This document shows positions 56,468 through 64,000 of a stretch of 64,000 nt of DNA, one piece after another. The stretch spans positions 124,001-188,000 of the forward strand of contig NW_026516672.1 in NCBI RefSeq assembly GCF_025766255.1, read 5' to 3'. Under the pieces are notes generated by a model. The model searched no databases, was not told where the DNA came from, and saw only the letters and a list, made by a program, of their open reading frames with translations. Position 1 is the first letter of the stretch. Every line of letters starts with the position of its first letter. Source of the stretch: Zychaea mexicana (Eukaryota > Mucoromycota > Mucoromycetes > Mucorales > Lichtheimiaceae). The position numbers and the translations under genes were made by a program.

Positions 56468-57450
56468 GCATCCCCAGCGGTTTCGCTAATCCAGCTGCAA
56501 AATCAAGATCCGAAAAAAAAAAATTTACCGCTAGAGTGGCTTCTTTGATAGTTTCTTTATTTTGAAATCGGTATTTTCGGTATTATAGCACGCTAGCAAA
56601 TATAGAGTCAATTTGCCTCAAGAATAATTGTGGCCTTTTTTTCTTTTCCTTAGTACTGGCCCTTCCAAGCAGTAGGACAATTCTTCCATTCGACATGCAT
56701 GCAATCAAGAGACCCAAGCATGCCCGGAAAGTTGCGCTTTTCAGCAAAAGCCAATAGCCTCTTGGTATCTTCTGCATTGGGCGCACGAAGATATTCGTCA
56801 CCAAAAGCCTTGATTACTGCCGAGCAAAAACGCTTTAAACACTCTAAAGCAGTGCTTTCACCCATCCGAAGATATTCGTCGACTACCTTGGCACTGCCTC
56901 CGTAAGCAAGTTGTCTCATCGCAGCAGATACTTTTTGCAACGTCGAATGGCCCGGTTTTAACGCAGCATCATACTTTTGTTCAAAGTAATTGTCATGCTG
57001 TTTTACGCCTTCTACTATACGTAAAAAAAGATCACGTTCCATACGGTAGACGCGCCAAAAGTCTTTATCGTCATATACGGAATCTTCAGCAAAATAGTCC
57101 TTGTATAGACGATCTGCGCCAGCTACACGATCGCGTTCCTTTGTTTTGCGCCCAGGAACAGACCCGTTTTTACGGGTTGGTGTTTCTCTATGCTTTCTGG
57201 CAAGCATTTGAAAAAAGGCGTTTTCGTCTGCGGGTTCCAATAATAGCACTCTCTTCTTCCTCTTCGAGGAGAAGATCAAAAAGTTCGGATGCTGTAGACA
57301 TAAAAGATAGGAACAGAAGAAAGGCAGTAATACCGAAAATACCGATTTCAAAATACCGAAACCATCAAAGAAGCCACTCTGGCGGTAAATTATTTTTTTA
57401 TTTCGGATCTTGATTTTGCAGCTGGATTACCGAAACCGCTGGGGATGCTC
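56468..57450 (-). mobile_element. Truncated PIF/Harbinger element
   Basis: Long inverted ends of about 110 bp: GCATCCCCAGCGGTTTCG near 56468 and its inverse at 57433-57448, both followed inward by CCAGCTGCAAAATCAAGATC. TAA stands outside each end, the 3-bp duplication typical of PIF/Harbinger. Confidence 0.85.
56650..57301 (-). pseudogene. Harbinger transposase, N-terminal half only
   Basis: The start MSTASELFDLLLEEEEESA lies in one frame, and the body in another (frameshift at about 57210): RKHRETPTRKNGSVPGRK, ADRLYKDYFAEDSVYDDKDF, FWRVYRMERDLFLRIVEGV, MRQLAYGGSAKVVDEYLRMG and GMLGSLDCMHVEWKNCP. The last contains the first catalytic Asp. The gene stops at AWKGQY, so the second Asp and Glu are missing. 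Confidence 0.9.
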
Positions 57451-57606
57451 TAAAAGAGAGAGCGTTTTCGCACCCACGCTTTCCTTTCTTCTATTTAAAA
57501 CGCGGTCGCGGGAGGTATAACAAGAAGCAAAAAACCAACGAACTTCCTGCGCGGGAACGCACGCTTCAGTTCTGGACGCCGCGTGCAACCCCATCCACGT
57601 TTGACA

Positions 57607-60600
57607 TGAGCGACCATTCAGTCGAAACAAGTCCTGAGCAAGAAAGCGGACAAGCTCACACTAATGTACATAATGTCTTTCCCTCTCTGATTAATAGCAT
57701 AAAGACTCATGGAGACCGCATAAAACAAATATAGCTTTCATGCAACTTATATATTATTCTCTTGTCAAAAGAATCATACATGTGATAGTGGTCTCAAAAT
57801 GATGACAGTGGCGAATGCTATATTTTGAACGAAATGCTGCATGAGATTGAGGAGGATGAGACGCGAGAGAGGGATGATCATATCACTAGTAGCGTTAGTG
57901 TAGAATGCGGCGGTAGCGCTATTCCTGATGATGAATTGGAGGAAACTGGAAACGACGATAGAACTTACAAAGTGCAAAGCCGTGGTGTGCTTGCAGAGTA
58001 TTTTCTTAACATTCAAAACCGCATTTCCCGTAAAGATGGTGGCTATCCGAGCGAGTACAGAAGAGGCACCTTTTAGGTGGAGCCAAAGTTGTCTTATTTT
58101 GCAATGAAAGAACAAAACACCTTGGACCCCGGAATCCTGTACCATGTTCGAGTATTTCTGTTGCTGCACAAATGTCTTGGTGAACAAACTGTATTGCCGC
58201 GAGGAATGCTGCACCGACAAAGAGTCACTACTTACTGATAAAGGCTTCTACAAAGATCCTTGTGCGCGTAAAGTTGTGGGCATGCACAGGTACATTTACT
58301 TTCAAAGCAACAATAAGTGAATAAGTAATGGAATAATTAAGCTAATATACACGATTGATATTCAAGGTCTTTTTATATAATCTCACGACGATACGAGTGC
58401 TCCGTGTGCAAAAAGTCATTAGGCGCCCATGATGAAAATATTTTGTCGCAACTTCCGGAGCAGCTAGCAGCAGAGTTTCCGGTCATTCTGACTTAGCGAT
58501 GCGCTGTATCAAAAGAATTGATCGACATACTGCGACCTTGCATGCAACATGCTATGGGAATCGCCAATATTAATGACATGCTACAAGAGCTTCATACCAA
58601 ACGACATATCCGACTTCATATCTTAAATACTCTAAATCAACTGGATCATCAGCAACATCAGCGTACTTTGGTCGAGACATGGAATGCGACCAAAACATAT
58701 GCAGAATTTTCGACATTTGACAATCCTCAAGGCTACGCCGGCTATATCCCATCCATTCCGTATTTTCGCTTAATTTACAACGCTGTTCTGGATGTACTAC
58801 GCCCGTTTATGGACAAGCAAATGGCAGCAGTCGATGGCGAGATATTGAAGGGTGATCATACCTTCAAGTTCATCAAGAAAATTGCTAAAATGCGCGACGC
58901 ACCGACCTTTGGTGCCTTATACACAGTATGTAACGAATATGAAGAAATACGCATGCAGCTGCTAGTCGCGAAACAATCTCTATCGCACTTGAAGACTCCC
59001 TTTGAAGAAATGATGAAGACATACAACCAATGTGGCTTTAAACCTCCTCGTTTTGTTCTTCACTGACAATGTGCGAGGGGATAAGGCGTTTTTGTTGAAA
59101 GTGATCAAATCTTTAAAGGAAGGACCAAAGCAAACACAACAATCTGCAAGTCAACCTGTTAAAAACCAAGCACCTTTCCTACGACTACCAAACAACATCA
59201 AAACCCACTATGTTCGAGACGCTATAGAAGCAAACGACGTGATAAACCGAAACATTATGGAAGACTCTAAAACGAGTACTTATTGTGGTTGGCATGGATT
59301 GTGAATGGAATTACCCTCCTCCGGGAAAAGTGACAACGGTGCAGCCAGCATACAAGGTATAACATTTTATTATCATAGCAGCATCTGTATAACCGTATGC
59401 TTACTCGGTAATCTGATTAATTCTGCATTAGAACGATGTTTTTATACTACCAATACACCAGTTTGACAGTGTACCAACATCACTCTGTGCTCTTCTCCGG
59501 TCTCCTAAAGTACTGAAAGCTGGCTGCCACATAGATGGTGACATGAAAAGCTCCATCGTGATTACATTATATCATGTAACGAAAATAAGGCACTGGAGCT
59601 TGGCAAATTTTCTCGTAGGCGTGGCTTTGTCGACAATGGAGGAGTGTCGTTATCTGTGTTAGCAGAAGCAGTGCTAGGCGCCCCATCGGAAAAGGGTACT
59701 AGGAAGAGCGATTGGGAGGCACGAAATCTTTCGCCTACTCAAATATATTATGCAGCGCTGAATACTTGGGCATCACTTGCTATATACACAAAACTTGCCC
59801 CGTTTCTTACCGTTGGTAAAGCCATACCGTGGCCCGTATCACAAGGAGCTTTTGTTGCAATATCCTCTGCTAGCCTATGGTCACGTCTGATTGCTTATGG
59901 GGAGATAACTCAAAACGGGCATCAGGTTAGTTTAATATGTAAGCTTTTTATGAGAAAAGCTCGCTAATATATACAACTATTTATTTGTTGCTAGCATATG
60001 CGTGATAGCACCCAGTATATATAAATAATGTCGCCATCCCGGGTGCAATAATCAGTATATATGAGAAGACTTTAGCCGATTTCGGTCAACCACCGTTTAC
60101 GATCACATTACCGACGTGCATGCTACGATTCGAAAAGAAATCGCTGTGCCAGCAACAGCACTATGATACATGTAGCTCAACAGATGCAGAAACGCCATGT
60201 ATCACCATGAATTCGAACTCGCCTAATGATGCATTGGACGAAGACGACAGAAACTCGGAAGAGCTGTCGTCATCTGATGAAGAAGCGGACGACGTTTGCA
60301 ACAATCAAATTACATCGACAACTCCACTGATTGCTGACTCTACACAGACCGACATAGCCAGCTTTGAAGCACAGCAATATAGTTCGCACCAAATCAACCA
60401 AAATCCATCAAGAGTCTTAAAAGATATATATATATCATTTCATGGCATTGATTAAAGTGCCCAAGCGCCACAAGCTTGCAAAGGACTTCAGCCGCCGACT
60501 ACGGGATGCAATCTTCGTTGTGGATCTTCACGACAGACGAAAAGTGGAGGAATACCTAGCAAAACAAGGCCTTACTTGGACATACATGCTCAACTCAGCA

Positions 60601-62035
60601 ACCCTTCTTGGATATTGCGAAGGGTAAAACGTTTGGTGCCACCACCAAACGAAATCGGGCCGGTTGTTCAAACCTGTTCGCAGAGTATGGCAACCTCATC
60701 TGCACAAGGACAGGACGAAGATTATTCGACAATGATCCTCGCCATCAAGCTCAAAATATGCTCAAGGCGATTTATGAAGGCCAAATTTCAGACCATCCTG
60801 ATGTGCCGATGTATTTCAAAATTGGATACGACAAGAAAGCAGGCTTACTACTATATCGCTGTTGTCGCGGTACCAACTCTCTCTCGAGGGAGGGGTTCAT
60901 GAAAACATCATACGCGCTTTTGGTTGTAGTGGAGCTGGACCCCACATGGCTCATTGTTTTTTGGCTGAAAATCGTCTTCGACACAATAGCAGAGTAAGAA
61001 GCATATGTAGCATGTCGTTTTATTATATTGCATTACTTATAAAGGGTTTTAAAAGAAGAGGTTGGCACCATGAATCGCTATCAGCGTCTGCATAAAGGTC
61101 ATTATGACCCCTGGCTCACCGAGGCACTATGTATCTACGAATGAAACTTGGCACTGTTGCAACTGGTGGTGCTATTGTGGAACAAGGCGCAGGCATCCTC
61201 ACGCCAGGCTTACATTTGAAGGCATCTGATGAAACTTTTGGGATATCGAGAATGGCAGCTGATGTTGCAGAGGAGCTTGGTATACACTTAGCGAGGGCGG
61301 TAACGCAGCAGCAACACGACCAACATTTACTCATGGTACGTCCACACGCTCTTGACATAAGCATCAACATATTGCTACCATCCGGCTCGACAGCAAATCC
61401 AAAAAACAAACGATATGTGTTTCTCGCTGACAAGCAAGGTGTTAAATACGCTGTAACGCCGCTTTATACCCAAGAAGAATTCATCAAGTTCAACAACATC
61501 ATAACGAAAGAAAGTATCAATGCATCACGATGGGTAGACCTGGCAAAAAGAGTGGAATACATGCAACTTGAAGGAAGTCGATGGATCAACGATATTTTAT
61601 AAGACACCGGACCATCTAAAGTTACATTTTGAACGCTGGAACGAAAGGAGAATGACAAGTGCAAGTACTGCAATCAGTAATGGTGTTTGCGATACAATGA
61701 GAGAAGATCTTCAATCACCGAGTAGAGGGCAGTCTATGTTACTTGCTAATACCCCTTCAGGTCCACCATTTGCGATTACACCTCCCTTAACAGCACCGCC
61801 ATACCAGCCGTCATTCCCAGCAGCGGCAACTGCTCAAACAACAGCAGCGGTTTCAGCATCTGCAACGACGATACAAACCTATTCACCCCCTGCAGCAAAA
61901 AGAATACCGCCTGCGCTAGCGTCGTCAAGTATACCATCAGAACCCTTGTTCCGTGTTAATGTTAATATCCCAAAAAAGAGAGCACGACGCAAAACCATTG
62001 CAGGGGATACTCCACAAAACCGTGTACATCCTTAG
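57607..62035 (+). pseudogene. Large transposase fused to 3'-5' exonuclease domain, decayed
   Basis: Starts MSDHSVETSPEQESGQ. Order: an N-terminal region (EYFLNIQNRISRKDGGYPSE), Cys pair YECSVCKKS, a region ending FSTFDNPQGYAGYIPSIPYF, a DDE-like core (GEILKGDHTFKFIKKIAKM; TVCNEYEEIRMQLL; PLVFFTDNVRGDKAFL), then a DEDD exonuclease: VVGMDCEWNYPPPGK (Exo I), CHIDGDMKKL (Exo II), YYAALNTWASLAIY (Exo III, with Asn where Asp is expected). The C-terminal part holds RCCRGTNSLEGGVHENII-like text and MAADVAEELGIHL, and a Pro/Ala-rich tail. Several stops and frameshifts (58079, 58495, 59065, 59304, 61138 and others); a few may be introns. I recall similar fusions in fungal mobile DNA but cannot name the superfamily with certainty. 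Confidence 0.7.
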
Positions 62036-62521
62036 CTACATAAACAGCAACTATTACCGTGACTACACCCAATAATACTACAGATAGCATTGTAACTTCC
62101 ATTTTTTCTCACAATAAACCTTTGCTACCTTGCTCATCACAAGAGCGCGGCTTTATAAAAGCGCCATGCCTTGATCTCAGAAAAATAAAATAAAAATTAG
62201 TAATTCTTCCCCAGGAATATTACTAGGGTCCGTTTTTGCGATACCGCTAGGGATGCTCTAACCACGCTCTTTCACTAGTTCTCCATACTATTAACTATCG
62301 GAACTCGGTGGAAGTGTTCCTGACTCCTGTGTCACGTACTTTAGAAGGTAGTTATATAAAGAGTATTCGGCGCTATTATTTAACCGAGTCTTTGCGCGAT
62401 TGAGGAAGATATGCCGTCCGGCACAAAATTTTACTTATACAATCCCTCTTTTCCGCGTTTGCATACATAAACACGCACACACAGCCAACACTCCGCGACG
62501 GACAACAAATATATACACCTC
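62036..62521. other. Intergenic region with orphan Harbinger-like terminus; upstream of ERMP1-like gene
   Basis: At 62244-62265, ACCGCTAGGGATGCTCTAAC matches the right end of the 56468 Harbinger element (CCGCTGGGGATGCTCTAA) in the same orientation, without a partner end nearby. The last 250 bp must contain the promoter of the next gene; a TATATAAA lies at about 62351. Confidence 0.6.
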
Positions 62522-64000
62522 ATGGCTACTCTGAGAAAGAAGGCCAGGGACACGGAGCCTCTCGATCCAGTCAGCGTGTCTGAAAAGGCCCTTGTCGAAG
62601 AAGGAGCGTCTTCTGGCGGTGCCTTACGTTCGTGGTTCCGTCTATTCGCATGTTGGGTTTTTGCGATTGCTGTTGCCACTCACCTGCATTACAAGCTACC
62701 TGAACCAAAAAGTCATCGCGGTGTAGATCCAACCACTGGAAACACCGAATTCTCAGAACATAATGCCATGGAAACTATTGCTTATCTTAGTGACACACTG
62801 GGTTACCGTAAGTTAATATCCCGTGTGTTAAAAAGTGTCTGCTGTTGCTATCGCTGTCGTCAGTGGCATTATCACTGACTGCTACATAGTAAGCAGCAGC
62901 AAGGAGTCAGTGACGGAGTTAGTTAACGATGGAGAGGTCTTGTCTACACAGGTATCGTTGGCACCGTCGAAGAGGCACAGACATTTGACTATTTGGAGAG
63001 CGCGGTTCGCGCATTCAAGTCCGAGGCCCAGGGTATTTCCGGAGCGCCCAAGTTCGACATATGGGTGCAGCAAGCAACTGGCACACACCGATTCGATATC
63101 ATGGATAACAGTATGTGTACAAGTCGAATGAATGGAAAACATTGTGGGTGTAAACATGTGGCGACCTAAAGATGGCTAAACTGCTTATTTGAAAGTGGTG
63201 TTCAAGGCATATACAAACGTGACAAACATCATTGTGCGTCTTTCATGTCCCGAAACAGAGTCTCGCGCTTGTGAGGATAATGCTATTCTTTTGAACTCGC
63301 ATTTCGATACCACACTTGGCTCACCGGGCGCAACGGATGATGGCTCGGGCGTTGCGGTCATGCTGGAGATCATTCGAGTGATGAGTCGCCGCGACTGGTC
63401 CGGTTACAGAAACTCAATCGTGTTTTGTAAGTTTTATACGTGATCTAGTAGGGAGAAATGAAGGGGTGATCTGCATGTGAAATATGTGTACCAAGGGTGG
63501 AAAATGGGCTGTGAAGAGGCATTGGGACTAAAGAGCGTGATCAAACCTTTTTTTAGTGTTCAATGGTGCCGAAGAAAGCTTACAGGACGCTTCCCACGCA
63601 TTCATCACCATGCATGAAATCAAGGATTCGTATGTGTTATCGCTATTGTTGATATATTGCATCTGAAGAATGAGGGATGACAGCTAATTCGGTGCAACGC
63701 TGACAAACGCGTTTCCATCTCCATACAGTATCCGCTCAGTGGTGAACATTGATGCTTGTGGCACCTCCGGTCGTGAAATTCTGTTCCAAGCAAATTCAAG
63801 AGAAATGATCGATGCGTACAAGCAAGCTCCTTACCCACATGGTACCGTTGTAGTAAGTCTCTAGGGAAAATTCCCTTCCGGATTTGCGGATGTGGAAGGG
63901 GAAAGGAAGGGATATCCGACAAGATGATAATTTTATTATTTCTCCAAAATTCAGGCCAACGACGTGTTTAGAACAGGCTTGATTCTCTCGGATACCGACT
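62522..64000 (+). CDS. ERMP1-like M28 metallopeptidase, 5' part (continues beyond window)
   Basis: Endoplasmic-reticulum metallopeptidase 1/Fxna family, membrane-bound zinc aminopeptidase fold. ATG at 62522; a short cytosolic segment then the first membrane helix (LFACWVFAIAVATHLHY). Exons about 62522-62805, 62951-63109, 63195-63426, 63557-63631, 63730-63852 and 63955 onward. Zinc ligands: His-Asp in LLNSHFDTTLGSPG, Asp in ATDDGSGVAVMLEII, Glu pair in LFNGAEESLQDASHAF, Asp in VVNIDACGTSG. HRFDIM and AYTNVTNIIVRL fit the family. The C-terminal membrane domain is outside the window. Confidence 0.92.

Noticed and set aside
57420..62265. 57433 and 62244 Harbinger-like ends as the two termini of one large element around the exonuclease gene
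   Set aside because: Both ends point the same way, so they cannot be the inverted pair of a single element.

Overview
The window looks like chromosomal DNA from a filamentous fungus, most likely Mucoromycota (Mucorales-like). Genes are split by many short GT-AG introns of about 50-120 bp, and orthologs of standard fungal genes are present: a COQ11-like reductase, an Izh/PAQR receptor, the Spg1/Tem1 GTPase, a SCY1-like pseudokinase, a Rhizopus-type lipase, HUT1 and VRG4 transporters, and an ERMP1-like peptidase. A GT10 fucosyltransferase also fits this group. All calls are by eye. Splice models were accepted where codon phases closed across every exon (PAQR, Spg1, HUT1, GT10, VRG4, the coiled-coil gene); others are approximate.

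Layout 1-28.4 kb (ordinary gene space): COQ11-like (+), a low-complexity fungal protein (+), a PAQR receptor (-), Spg1/Tem1 (+), a 3.2 kb gene-free stretch, a SCYL2-like pseudokinase (-), a secreted class-3 lipase (+), then a glycosylation-flavoured block: HUT1/SLC35B1 transporter (+), GT10 fucosyltransferase (+), a coiled-coil protein (+), an unknown protein (+) and a GDP-mannose transporter (-).

Layout 28.4-33.4 kb: decayed sequence, then a 5'-truncated Ty3/gypsy chromovirus (RT remnant, RNase H, integrase, chromodomain) with polypurine tract and intact 3' LTR.

Layout 33.4-56.2 kb (the remarkable part): AT-rich nested transposons in a multi-kilobase palindrome. Two inverted arms of about 3.7 kb flank a 3.7 kb fold-back (FB-like) element whose long terminal inverted repeats carry 22-bp minisatellite arrays. 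A third copy of the arm follows in inverted orientation. Each copy carries the same multi-exon host-like gene (candidate PD-(D/E)XK fold) next to a DDE transposase with C-terminal chromodomain. The third gene copy is split by a related chromodomain-transposase element (B), which carries a second FB-like element and a 1.05 kb TIR element. A 389-bp MITE sits in the right arm, and the left arm preserves its empty site.

Layout 56.4-62.3 kb: a truncated PIF/Harbinger element and a decayed transposase plus 3'-5' exonuclease fusion. The window ends inside an ERMP1-like M28 peptidase gene (+).

The ordinary genes do not form an operon. The transposon region is best read as repeated inverted duplication and gene conversion around fold-back DNA.
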